NCBI GenBank assembly: GCA_045643465.1
Contig: JAZUKV010000011.1
Location: forward strand, 1-54,885
Direction: 5' to 3'
Source of the DNA: CAG-492 sp045643465
GTDB taxonomy: Bacteria > Bacillota > Clostridia > TANB77 > CAG-508
DNA: 54,885 nucleotides
In this document: one piece after another, positions 35,426 through 46,030 of the stretch
How positions within the stretch are numbered: the stretch's first letter is position 1
Layout: each line of letters opens with the position of its first letter
The notes under the pieces: model-generated
The model's input: the letters and a program-made list of their open reading frames with translations, nothing else
What the model was told of the DNA's origin: nothing
Database searches by the model: none
Made by a program: the position numbers and the translations under genes

Positions 35426-38400
35426 ATGGATGAAGAGAATAATCAAAATAGTGGAGTAGATGAGTTAGAGCAAACAACGCAAAAAGCCGGACAAGTTGCA
35501 AAAGGTGTAGTAAATGGTGCTAAGAATAAGGCATCAGATGTAGTTCAAAAGGCAATAGATAGAAAAAATGGCGCAGCAAATGGAGAAAAGAAGAAAAAGA
35601 TTGTGGGTCCAGATAGCAAAGCAAAAGGTAAGATGTATTCTGCAAAGGGAGCTGCAAAAAAGGCAAAAGGAGCTGCAGAATTAGGAGCAGGAGCTAGTGC
35701 AAAAGGAGCAGGTTTGGCTGCTAAGGGATCTGCCTTGGTGCTAAAAGGATTAGGAAATGCATTAGGTGCTATACCATATGCTGGACCAGCTTTGAAAGGT
35801 GCACTTAATACAGCAGCTCAAACCATGGATACTGCTGGTGACAAATTAAATAAATTTGGTAACAAGGCAATAAAAGCTGGAAAAAAGGATATCAAAAGTG
35901 GTCAGCATGATACAATAAGAGGAAAAACACTTGCTGAAACAGGGGAAGATATTGGTGATAGCAAAGAAGATAGCAAGATAGGTAATATTGGTGCAGCACC
36001 AAATTCACCAGCAAAACCAAATCCAAAAGCAATTATTAGAAATATAAAAGCAAAAGTATTTAAGAAGAAAGCAATGATAAAAATTTTAATAATAGGAGGA
36101 GTAGCATTAATTGGATTATTAATTATTGCTGTGCTATTATTAGGAATAGAAAGCCAAGAAGGAACATATCGAGAAGGAGATTCTTCAAATGTTCCATATG
36201 TTGTTACTTCTCAAATATTAAGTAAGATTGAAATATTAGAAGATGGAAATGATGGATATACATATGGCTTTAAGGATGAAGAAGGAAATCAAATTAGCTT
36301 AGAAGAAATTTGCAGCCGTACGATAGATCAACTAGGTGCTAATGGTTCAAAAGTATTAGATACTTTGGGAAAAACTAAAAAACAGCAAGTTAAAACATTA
36401 AAAATATTAGTTGAAGCAGAAGTTGCAACTCAATTCCCTGATTTAAGTGGAGATGGAGCAGATAAAGAATGGGATAAAGAAAGCTTAAAAGGAAATATTC
36501 AAGTTAAAAGAAAGCTAGAAGACGGAAGTGTTAAAGATTTAACATATATAAATCCAACAGAATTTGGAAATATGGTTTCATCTAATGATGAAAATGTAAT
36601 GAATTATTATACATTACAAAGAGCTTCAAAGAGCTCATCTAATGTAAATGCAAGTACAAGTGTTTTAGCAACTTGGATAAAACACTTTGAGAACCAACAG
36701 ATGTTAAAATTTTTAAACGGAGAAGTTGAATATGAAAATGCAGGTGTATTCGTTCAAGATTATATAACACCAGATAAACAATACTATATTTGTGGTACAG
36801 ATTATGGATTAAATAATCATACTTTAAACTATGGTTTTGGTATATTCATAGGTTATGATTACCGGTACATATAATAATCAACCATATTTTGAAAAATATG
36901 GTATAGATATAACAGATCCTCAATATAGACAATTGGGAGAGTCAAAACTTCCTGTTGAAACTATTGAGCAAATAAAAGAAGATATTGTTTCAGATATGCT
37001 AGAAAGCGTTAGAGCGAAAGTGGCTGAAATAAATTTATCAGAGGAACAAATTTATGCACTTGTTGATTGTGCTTACCAAAATGGTATTGCAGGAGCTCGT
37101 TTAGATACGTTTATACAGCTATATAAACAATATGGAAACACAGATCAATTAAGAGATGCATATGCGCATTTCGGATATACAAGTAGAAACAATGCAAGAT
37201 GGAGATTATTCCATGAAGGAATATATGTAGATGGATCAAATAATGAAATTGATATGTCAAAATATGTTTCAGATACTTCAAAAGATAAAGATGCTACTTC
37301 AAAAGAAAAAGATAAAGATAATAAAGACGCTAATTCAAATAATAATAAAAATGAGGATAAAAATACTGTAGCAAATAATCAAACAACAATTGAGACAGTT
37401 AATAGTGATGAAGAAGCTTCATTTAATGATTTCTTATTTATAGGAGATTCAAGATATTATGGAATTACAAGAGAATTAAAAGAGCTAGGCACTAATGTTG
37501 CTGTATGTGCTGTAAGTGGTTCAACTCCTGAGCAATGGCTAGATACAACAGCAACAGGCTCTGGAACTGTATTAGGAACTCAAATAACACTTCCAACAAA
37601 TGTATCTGGAGTTTCTGTAATGCTTGGTGTAAATGCTACAACACAAGTAAATGAATTAGAGCAAGTTTTCCAAAATTTACATAGCAAATATCCAAAAGCA
37701 ACAATTTATTATAGTTGTGCATATCACATTTCAGAAAATTATAAAGTAATAGATAAATCTGTAATGAATGCTAATATAGATTCTTTCAATGAGTCTATAA
37801 AAGCATATTGTGGAAATAACACATGGGTAAAATATGTGGATATTTCTCAAGAATTATATGATAGTAATGGATTTTTGTTAAATGCAGATAAGGAAGGTAT
37901 ACATTTACAAGGTGATGGAAGATTACAGTTAGTTGATAATATTGTTGCCGGAATAAAAGGTGCAGGAATTTCAACATCTTCATCACAAGATGACAAAGCT
38001 TCAAATAATGGAAATAGTACTTATAAAATGGTAGTTGCTAATAAAACAATAACAACTATTTCAAAAGTAAATACATATGAATATACAGGAAGTAACTTAG
38101 TTTCAACCAGTAGTGGTACAACCGGAACAAGTGATGAAAAACTATCACAAACTCCAGGCGCACAAACTATAGAAAGTTCATCAAAAACAACATATAGTAA
38201 AGCTACAGTTGATTATCAATTAGGATTAAAAGATTATACATTGTATTTTGATTTCTTATGGGCATTGTTGATTAATACTTCAAATAAAAATTTTGTATTA
38301 TCATTAGCTAATCTAGGAATAAATACGGATATTACAGTTACCGGATATAATGATCAAAAAATTTCAACAAATACATCAGTTCAAAATGTAGGGTCAACTG

Positions 38401-40391
38401 TATCAATATCATATGATGAAAGCTCAAAAACAGCTCATCAAGACTATTATAGTATTACGCAAACAACAACTACAACAACTACTACAAATACAACAAAACC
38501 TTGTGTAACTTATGCTGATGTATGGTTGTTAAAATATGAAAATGAAGCTGATTCATATACTGAATTTAAATCAAAGTCAAAAGAAAAAGTAACAGAAAAG
38601 ACAACTGATGATGATGATATAATGAAATTATTAAGAAAAGATAAAAAAAGCTTATTATCACAAAAAGTTGAAGAATATATGCTTGAAAGAATGATAAAAG
38701 ATAATCCAAAAGTATCACAGTTATTTGATATTTATTGTTATATGTTGGATAAAGCGTTAGAGCAAGATACAGATAGTGCTAGTTTATTGGCATTAGTAAA
38801 TATTGATAATTTTGATTTAACAAATATTAAAGAAAATAGTGCAAATACAGTACTTGTGTATGATAGTATAAATATTTCAGATACTGATAAAGAGAATTTA
38901 TACAAGGCTGTTGAAAAAATGTCAGAAGGATTTACTGATGAAAGTAAAAGTTTTTCAAGAAAACAATATATTACATCTGTAATATTAAATAGAACATTAT
39001 CATCTAAATTCCCAAATAATGTTACAAAAGTGTTAAAACAGAAGTATCAATTTGAAAAATTTGATCCACAAATGTTGGAAGAAGAAATTACAATTTCAGA
39101 TGAAACAAAAACAGCAGTTGACAATATAATTGATTCTGGAGATTGTGCTCAATACAGTGTATATTTAGCGACACCATCACAATCAAAAGCAAGTAATTTT
39201 GATTCTTTATATAAATTAACATTTAACGATGGTGATAAAACTGATAATTCATACAATTATTATACAACAAATGATATTATTGAAGATTTGAAAAAATATG
39301 AAATTAAGGTTTCAGGAGATGTATCTAAAGCATCATCAACAGCAAATGCAATAGTAGCATGGGCAGAAGCTCAAGTAGGAAAATCTAGTTACTATAATAG
39401 ACACAATGGTGGAATGGTAAATTCTACGAATAGTTGTCCACAATTAGTTGCGTCTGCATATTATGAAGCAGGATTAGAATATTGGGGTGGTAATGCTTGT
39501 GATATGCCACATGATAATGAGTTTAAATATAATAGTGATGGAACAATTGATTGGACAGATATACCAGTTGGAGCTTGTATTGTATCAAAGGGAACACCAG
39601 TTAATGGTGTGCTTTACGGACATGTAGCTTTATATGTTGGTAATGGATACGTAATTGAAGCAGGTGGAAGTACTGTAGTAAAGCAACCAATAAATGAATC
39701 ATATGGAAAAGGACAGTTCATTGGTTGGGGATTTGCAATGTCTGATCAAGCAGAAGCTAGATCTAAATTAGTTGTTACAATTGGTGGTAAAAATTATGGT
39801 GAAGGCTGGACTTGTTTTTATGGAGAAAAAGATATTTCTTCAACAGGTATAGCAGGAATTTATAAAAATGGAAGTAATACCTATAAAGTATATATCCAAG
39901 GAAGCAATAAATTATGGGCAAATATGCCATATTCTTTAGGAACATATGATAGTTCAGCATGTGGTGCGACAAGTTGTGCAATTATTGCAACAGGTTGTGG
40001 AAAAGATATGACTCCAAATCAAATGGGTGAATCAATATATGCAGGGATTGGAACAGCAAATGGTGCACGTACAGATTCAGTTACAACATATTTTGCATTG
40101 GAAACAGCATTAAAAAATAATGGTATACAAAATCACGGAGTATATTCTGCAACTAAAGAGCAAATTATTACTCAATTACAAAGCGGAAAACCAGTAATTA
40201 TTTGTATACATGGTGCAAACATCGGTAATGAATATTATGGAGGTCATTATGTAACATTATTAGGTATGAATGCACAAGGAGAAGTAATGCTTGGAGATCC
40301 TGCCCGCGGTGGTAGAAATTCAGGATATTACACCCAAGATAAAATTTTTACAACAGCAACATATTCAGCACTTTTCATTGATAGTTGGTAG
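35426..40391 (+). CDS. Giant multi-domain cell-wall hydrolase of the T4SS, needs +1 frameshift at CGG
   Basis: The product is 1654 residues if the C of the CGG at 36863 is skipped. In order: Ala/Lys-rich inside region (1-215); membrane segment (217-240); lysozyme-like domain (about 410-600); SGNH esterase-like domain (665-846, GDS with Ser675 and EGIHL in place of DGIHL); Thr-rich spacer; SleB-like segment (about 1150-1280, ILNRTLSSKFPNNV); NlpC/P60-like amidase (Cys1337, His1399 in YGHVALYVG); C39-like peptidase (Cys1512 in ACGATSC, His1607 in GGHYV, Asp1624). Without the shift it would end at residue 482 within the lysozyme-like domain. T4SS need wall hydrolases to open peptidoglycan; five hydrolytic modules in one chain is extreme. 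Domain calls rest on motifs only. Confidence 0.82.
36863..36866 (+). other. In-frame CGG: apparent +1 frameshift site in the hydrolase gene
   Basis: Upstream frame: GGT TAT GAT TAC CGG TAC ATA TAA. Dropping the C gives GGT TAT GAT TAC GGT ACA TAT AAT, continuing the domain. The upstream-frame stop is three codons after the CGG (codon 480). Confidence 0.82.
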
Positions 40392-40401
40392 GAGAAATAT
40401 T

Positions 40402-41775
40402 ATGGATAAAAAGAAAATTATTATTATAATTATTGTAATTTTATTATTAGCATGTTTAGGAATATTGTTATTTGGATTGTATAAAAAGAATAATAACAAT
40501 AACAAAGAGCTTGAATATGATATGCATGCAGAATATTTAAAAAGTCGTGAGGAAAAGGGGGAAACTGCAGATGATGCAGTTCCTGCTCTTGTAAATAATT
40601 ATGAGTATTATTATACTGTTAAAAATATTATTGATAGTTTTAATACTAATATTAATTATTTAAATAGCACTGTAAACCAATTGGGACTAATAGTTACAAA
40701 AGGTGGAGAAGAGCAGGCTTTAGCCGAATATAAAGCTAAAGGTGTTAGCAATATATCAAACATGTTAGGCAAAAATTATAAAACAAAATATTCAGTTGAT
40801 GCAGATTATATAGAAAAAACATTAAAGCCTTACGCTAATAAACAGTATACTATAACATCTATGTATATTGTTGAAGATTCTGCATATATAAATACATATT
40901 TTGTTTATGGAGAATATGAAGGAAATAAGTTTAATTATATAGTAGTTTTAGATAGATATAATTCTACATTTGAAGTGTATTTAGATAACTATTTAAAAGA
41001 TAATTCATTTTCTGCAGATAAAATAAATTCAATGAGAACAATTCACGTTGAGAATATAGAAGCAAATAATAGTAATGAATTTCAATATAAAGTAATTAAT
41101 GAAAATGCTATTGTTAATGAATATTTTAACAAATACATGCAATTGATGAAAAAAAATCCATCAGAAGCATATAAGCTACTTGATTCTGGATATAGGGAAA
41201 AAAGATTTAAAGATGAAAATAAATTTTCTGAATTTGTATCTAATGTTATGATGAGTAATGATGATAGATCAATGAAATCATATACTGTGGAAAATTCAAA
41301 TGGATTTAAGAAATATTTATGCCAAGATGCGTATGGAAATTATTATTTATTCAAGTGCGATGGAGTTTTTAAATATACTGTAATTCTTGATACTTATACA
41401 GTTGAAGATAGCATTATTGATGTTCAATATAATGAGGCAAAGGATGCTCAAAAAGCACAATTATCTTTCAATAGATTTTTGGAGTGTATAAATAATCAAG
41501 ACTATGAAAGTGCATATAAATTTTTGAATGATGAATATAAGGCTAAAAATTTTAAATCAGTAGAAGAATTCAAAAATTATGTTAAAAGTAATTGGCCATT
41601 ATTTGTAGGATATACAGGTCAAGATTTGAAAAAAGAAAATGAGAATTATGTTTTTTCAGGATTTTTATATGATAGAAATGATGAAGGATCTTTTAATGCA
41701 TTGATAGTACAACAAACATTTATATTAAAATTAGGTAGTAATGTTAGAGATTTTCAAATCTCATTCAATAAATAA
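40402..41775 (+). CDS. Membrane-anchored T4SS accessory protein
   Basis: A 457-residue protein with one N-terminal membrane segment (IIIIIIVILLLACLGILLFGL), an Asn-rich linker and a large outside part. The stretches NPSEAYKLLDSGYREKRF and QDYESAYKFLNDEYKAKNF are two copies of an NTF2-like opening, each followed by an EF..FV/YVKSN pattern. It probably carries two VirB8/NTF2-like domains. The start at 40402 follows GGAGAAA. It is directly downstream of the hydrolase gene (10 bp), so it likely acts with it. Confidence 0.75.
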   Translation: MDKKKIIIIIIVILLLACLGILLFGLYKKNNNNNKELEYDMHAEYLKSREEKGETADDAVPALVNNYEYYYTVKNIIDSFNTNINYLNSTVNQLGLIVTKGGEEQALAEYKAKGVSNISNMLGKNYKTKYSVDADYIEKTLKPYANKQYTITSMYIVEDSAYINTYFVYGEYEGNKFNYIVVLDRYNSTFEVYLDNYLKDNSFSADKINSMRTIHVENIEANNSNEFQYKVINENAIVNEYFNKYMQLMKKNPSEAYKLLDSGYREKRFKDENKFSEFVSNVMMSNDDRSMKSYTVENSNGFKKYLCQDAYGNYYLFKCDGVFKYTVILDTYTVEDSIIDVQYNEAKDAQKAQLSFNRFLECINNQDYESAYKFLNDEYKAKNFKSVEEFKNYVKSNWPLFVGYTGQDLKKENENYVFSGFLYDRNDEGSFNALIVQQTFILKLGSNVRDFQISFNK

Positions 41776-41806
41776 ATTTTAATATTACCAGAAAGGAGTG
41801 CTTTTT

Positions 41807-42709
41807 ATGGAAAATGTGGAAGAGCTTTTAAAAAAGATTAATAAAATAGTTGCACAAGAGCAAAATGAAGAATTTGAAAGTGGTAAAGTAAAAAATTGTA
41901 TGCATTATACAATACCGTATAATTCAATAGCAATAACAGCTCCTAAAAAAGGATCAAACGAAATAGCTTTAACTTTGGAAAATGTTGTTTTGGCTGTGAA
42001 ACATAGGGAATTGAATGATGGAACTATAGAAAAAATATTTGAAGTTTTTAATGAAAATGCAAAAAGAATTATTGAAACAGATACAAATGGAAAAATGAAG
42101 TTTGACAAAGAAATAATGCATGAGCTTTTAAAAGATAAAATCAAAATGATTAGAGGAAATGGCTTAGAAGTAGCAGGACTAACTGTTAATGAGGATGGCA
42201 AAGCTAGGATTGAATCCTATTTTGAGATGCTAGGAAGAAAACTAGTTGTAATGAATAAGGAGCAAAAAGAAAGATTAGATAATTCAAAAGATAGAGCTAA
42301 AGTATTAAAAGAAATTTCTGATGAAAATATTGATCCAGAAGAAGATAAGGATGCTATTCGTAAAGAAAATCAGAAAGAAGACGAAAGAGCAAAGAATAAT
42401 ATAGCAAGAGATACAGGAATAGAAGCTTCAAAAATTACTAGAGTGGATGACCCAATATTTTATGAAAATAATCCAGGGATAGTTTCTCGTTCAGCATATG
42501 CAGTTTTAACTAAAAGCGGTAATTTACAGATTGTATCAGAGCTAAATAATAAGTTTGAGATATTAGATTGTTTTGAAAATTCTTCTGATAAAGCAGGAAG
42601 AACTAAGATTATTAGAAATGATGACAATAAAATAGATACGAAAAATACATATGGTGCGATTGTTCCAAAGGCACATTCAAACATGAGATATACTGCAGAG
42701 CTAGGGTAA
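41807..42709 (+). CDS. Unknown cytoplasmic protein of the T4SS locus
   Basis: A 300-residue soluble, charged protein with no signal or membrane segment. It has a folded N-terminal part (YTIPYNSIAITAPKKGSNEI, ALTLENVVLAV), a highly charged helical centre and a C-terminal part (NNPGIVSRSAYAVLTKSGNL). I do not recognise it. ATG 41807 is preferred over GTG 41798 because the latter is part of the RBS GAAAGGAGTG. It may be a substrate or a regulatory factor of the secretion system. Confidence 0.75.
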   Translation: MENVEELLKKINKIVAQEQNEEFESGKVKNCMHYTIPYNSIAITAPKKGSNEIALTLENVVLAVKHRELNDGTIEKIFEVFNENAKRIIETDTNGKMKFDKEIMHELLKDKIKMIRGNGLEVAGLTVNEDGKARIESYFEMLGRKLVVMNKEQKERLDNSKDRAKVLKEISDENIDPEEDKDAIRKENQKEDERAKNNIARDTGIEASKITRVDDPIFYENNPGIVSRSAYAVLTKSGNLQIVSELNNKFEILDCFENSSDKAGRTKIIRNDDNKIDTKNTYGAIVPKAHSNMRYTAELG

Positions 42710-42757
42710 TATGGTGAGCTAAAATTAATTGAGCAGATAAGATATCATGGTGATGTT

Positions 42758-43270
42758 ATGGAAGAAAGCGATAAATATATTTCAAGAGAAGTTCAAACTG
42801 ATAATACAAATTTTGCAGATAGAAACTTAGAAGGAAATGAAAATGCAAAAAATGTTACAGCAAGAACATTCCAACAGTCAAGAGGATATAAAGAAGGGAA
42901 ATACTACGGAAACGTTGAAAATGTTGGAGGAATAAGTGATATAGGTAAAGAGCTAAAAGAGCATGGTGATTCTGTTGATTTTACTATGGAAGCTACAGCC
43001 ACAGATATAGGCCAAAGAGTTGACAATGCAATGGAGCTAATTAAAAACGAAATGGAAGAAAGATCACAAGAAATATCTTCAGATGAAGAAGAAAAAATAA
43101 GAAATGATTTAGAAGAAAAATTAGATAAGCCAGATTCAATATTTTGTCCAGAAGATGCTAAAGAATATTGTGATGAATACATAAAAGAAAAAGAGCAAAG
43201 TCAAGAAGATGACAGCCCAGAAATATTATCTCCAGCAGAGAGAGCACATCGAAAAAGATTCGGTTATTAA
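42758..43270 (+). CDS. Small acidic protein, end of the T4SS locus
   Basis: A 170-residue, strongly acidic, mostly helical protein (GEELKEH-like repeats, SDEEEKIRNDLEEKLDKPD) without signal or membrane segment. RBS weak. It ends with SPAERAHRKRFGY. Family unknown. It is the last gene before a REP-like palindrome and the M16 genes. Confidence 0.65.
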   Translation: MEESDKYISREVQTDNTNFADRNLEGNENAKNVTARTFQQSRGYKEGKYYGNVENVGGISDIGKELKEHGDSVDFTMEATATDIGQRVDNAMELIKNEMEERSQEISSDEEEKIRNDLEEKLDKPDSIFCPEDAKEYCDEYIKEKEQSQEDDSPEILSPAERAHRKRFGY

Positions 43271-43273
43271 GTT

Positions 43274-43343
43274 GGGGGTGGAATTGGGGACGGTTCTATT
43301 TTCCACTTTTGTGGAAAATAGAACCGTCCCCAATTCCATCCCC
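43274..43343. repeat. REP-like palindrome, 28-bp perfect arms
   Basis: Left arm 43279-43306 (TGGAATTGGGGACGGTTC and on to TTTTCCAC) is the exact reverse complement of 43311-43338, with a TTTT loop. Five further pairs, one a wobble, extend the stem to 33 bp. GGGGACGGTTCT-type hairpins of this kind are dispersed repeats in several Firmicutes genomes. Base composition (GC-rich arms) differs sharply from the surroundings. It may also serve as a transcription terminator. Confidence 0.85.
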
Positions 43344-43431
43344 GATTTCATCCCCCACTTGAATAATTTTCCAAAATAGTATTATAATAGGAATATCAAA
43401 ATTAATTTTTGATGGAAATAGGAGGAAAACT

Positions 43432-44697
43432 ATGAATTATAAAAAGAGTCTTTTGAAAGATGGAATTACTTTTCATAAAATTACAACAAATAAATTTAAA
43501 ACAAATTTATTTTCTATTTTTATTACTACACCTCTTACAAGGGAGAACGTTACTAAAAATGCTTTGATTAGTACTGTTTTAAGAAGAGGTACACAAAATT
43601 ATCAAACCCAAGATATTATTGCGAAAGAGCTTGAAAATATGTATGGAGCAAGTTTTGATTGTGGAATTGATAAAAATGGTGATAATCAAATTTTAAAATT
43701 TTATATTGAGTCTTTAAATGATGATTTTTTGCCTGAATCAGATAATCTTTCAGAGCAGTCTTTAAGATTATTAGCAGATTTGGTATTTAATCCTTTAGTT
43801 GAAAACGGTGGATTTAAAAAAGAATATGTTGATGGTGAAAAAAACACATTGAAGCAAATTATTGAAGGTAAAATTGACAATAAATCAAAATATGCATTAG
43901 ATAGATGTTTTGAAGAGATGTATAAAGATGAACCATTTGGATTATACAAATATGGATATGTTGAAGATTTAGAAAATATAAATGAAGTTGATTTGTATAA
44001 TTATTACAAAGAGCTAATTTCTGAATGTAAAATTGATGTATTTGTTTCTGGTTTTAATATAGATAGTTTAAATGAAAATGAAATATTAAATATAAATGGA
44101 TTTGCTGGAAGAAAAGCAAATTATGTGCCAATTTTAAATCAGATAATTGAAACAAAAATAGAAAATCCTAAAATTATAGATGAAAAAATGGATGTTACAC
44201 AAGGCAAATTAATGATTGGTTTAGATGTGATGAATGTGGTAGATGATGAAACATATGCTGCATCTATGTATAACATCATATTAGGTGGAGGAGCAAATTC
44301 TAAATTGTTCCAAAATGTAAGAGAAAAAGCAAGTTTAGCATATTCGGCAGGATCTTCATATATTAAAAGCAAAAATAACATTATAGTAAGATGCGGGATT
44401 GAAGTTAAAAATTATCAAAAAACTGTTGATATAATCAAAGTTCAATTGCAACAAATGCTTAATGGAGAATTTTCTGAACAAGATTTGGAAAGTGCAAAGC
44501 AATTAATCATTTCATCTTTAAAGGGAATAAATGATTCACAAGATGGAGAAATAAATTATTGTTTTGCTCAAGAGCTATCTAATAAATTTGTATCTATAGA
44601 AGAAAATATTGAAAAAAATCAAAATGTTACTAAGAGCCAAATTTTGGAAATTGCTAAAAGAGTGCAAATTAATACAATTTATTTCTTAGGAAATTAA
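43432..44697 (+). CDS. M16-family peptidase homolog without zinc motif (YmfF-like)
   Basis: A 421-residue protein with M16 fold features (LISTVLRRGTQNYQTQDI, GGGANSKLFQNVREKASLAYS with the C-terminal R/Y-type pair) but no HxxEH zinc motif in the N-terminal half. It is therefore the non-catalytic partner of the next gene. Such YmfF/YmfH pairs are common in Firmicutes. RBS GGAGG. Gap to the next gene 13 bp. Confidence 0.88.
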   Translation: MNYKKSLLKDGITFHKITTNKFKTNLFSIFITTPLTRENVTKNALISTVLRRGTQNYQTQDIIAKELENMYGASFDCGIDKNGDNQILKFYIESLNDDFLPESDNLSEQSLRLLADLVFNPLVENGGFKKEYVDGEKNTLKQIIEGKIDNKSKYALDRCFEEMYKDEPFGLYKYGYVEDLENINEVDLYNYYKELISECKIDVFVSGFNIDSLNENEILNINGFAGRKANYVPILNQIIETKIENPKIIDEKMDVTQGKLMIGLDVMNVVDDETYAASMYNIILGGGANSKLFQNVREKASLAYSAGSSYIKSKNNIIVRCGIEVKNYQKTVDIIKVQLQQMLNGEFSEQDLESAKQLIISSLKGINDSQDGEINYCFAQELSNKFVSIEENIEKNQNVTKSQILEIAKRVQINTIYFLGN

Positions 44698-44710
44698 AGA
44701 AAGGAAAAGT

Positions 44711-45991
44711 ATGAGAGTTTTAGATTGTAATAAAATTAAAGAGCAAGCTTATATAGAAGAGCTTGAAAATGGTTTAAAGGTTATTATTGTTCCTAAAAAA
44801 GAAACAAATAAGAAATATGTGATTTGGGGAACTAATTTTGGCTCAAATGATAATAGATTTATATATCCACAAACAGGAGAGGAAGTGCTAGTTCCAGATG
44901 GAGTTGCACATTTCCTAGAGCATAAGATGTTTGAGCAACCTGATGGTTCAAATAGCCTTGATAAGTTGATGTCATTAGGATTAGATGCAAATGCATATAC
45001 AACAAATGATCATACAGCATATTTAATTGAATGTAGTGATGATGAGGTATTTTATAAAGGTTTAGATGAATTGATGGATTATGTACAAAGCCCATATTAT
45101 ACAGATGAAAACGTTGAGAAGGAAAAAGGCATTATAGGTCAAGAAATTATGATGTATGATGATGATCCAGGATTCCAATTATATTTGAATACTTTGAAAT
45201 GTCTATATGAAAAATTTCCAATTAGAATTGATATAGCAGGTAGTATTGAGTCTATTAGTGGAATAGATCCAGACATTTTATATAAATGCTATAATACGTT
45301 TTATAACCCAGGGAATATGGTTTTAGTTGTTAGTGGAAATTTTGAGCCAACTCAAATTTTACAGGAGATTAAAAATAGATTAAAGCCTGTTAAAGATATT
45401 GGTGAAATTACTAGAATTTTTGATGATGAGCCAGAAGAAATATATCAGGATTTTATTGAAAAAAAGATGTCTGTAAGTATGCCAATATTTATGATAGGTG
45501 TGAAAGATAAAATTGTTGATAAAGATGAACGTGTAAAAAGACATATGTCTTTGGAAATCATTTTGGAGCTATTAATAGGAAAAAGCTCAAAATTATTTAA
45601 AAATCTTTATGAGAATCAAATAATTTTTGGAGAGCCAGATTATGAATATGAATTTTCTAAAAATTATGCACATGTTTTGGTTAGTGGACAATCAAATAAT
45701 CCACAGAAAGTGCTTGAATTGTTTAAACTTGAGGTAAAAAAATTGAAAGAAAACGGAATTAATTCTGATGATTTTGAAAGAATCAAAAGAAAAATTTATG
45801 GAGAATTTGTTACAGAGTTTAATGATGTTGGAAGTATTTCAAGAATGTTTTTGGCAGATACAATTAAAGAAATAAATTCATTTGATTATGTAGAAAAATA
45901 TGATGATGTAACTGTTGAGTATGCAACTAAAGTTTTAAATGAAGTTATGGAAGACGATAAAATGGTATTGTCTGTTGTAAAAGGAGAATAA
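44711..45991 (+). CDS. M16-family zinc peptidase (YmfH-like)
   Basis: A 426-residue metallopeptidase with the inverted zinc motif HFLEH (His67, Glu70, His71) and the downstream zinc-ligand region NVEKEKGIIGQEIMMYDDDP. The C-terminal half is the usual second M16 domain. It forms a pair with the preceding inactive homolog, like other two-subunit M16 enzymes, which degrade peptides in a closed chamber. Substrate unknown. Confidence 0.92.
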   Translation: MRVLDCNKIKEQAYIEELENGLKVIIVPKKETNKKYVIWGTNFGSNDNRFIYPQTGEEVLVPDGVAHFLEHKMFEQPDGSNSLDKLMSLGLDANAYTTNDHTAYLIECSDDEVFYKGLDELMDYVQSPYYTDENVEKEKGIIGQEIMMYDDDPGFQLYLNTLKCLYEKFPIRIDIAGSIESISGIDPDILYKCYNTFYNPGNMVLVVSGNFEPTQILQEIKNRLKPVKDIGEITRIFDDEPEEIYQDFIEKKMSVSMPIFMIGVKDKIVDKDERVKRHMSLEIILELLIGKSSKLFKNLYENQIIFGEPDYEYEFSKNYAHVLVSGQSNNPQKVLELFKLEVKKLKENGINSDDFERIKRKIYGEFVTEFNDVGSISRMFLADTIKEINSFDYVEKYDDVTVEYATKVLNEVMEDDKMVLSVVKGE

Positions 45992-46030
45992 AAATACAAT
46001 TAAAATTCAGTTGGAAGAAGGAAATAAAAT

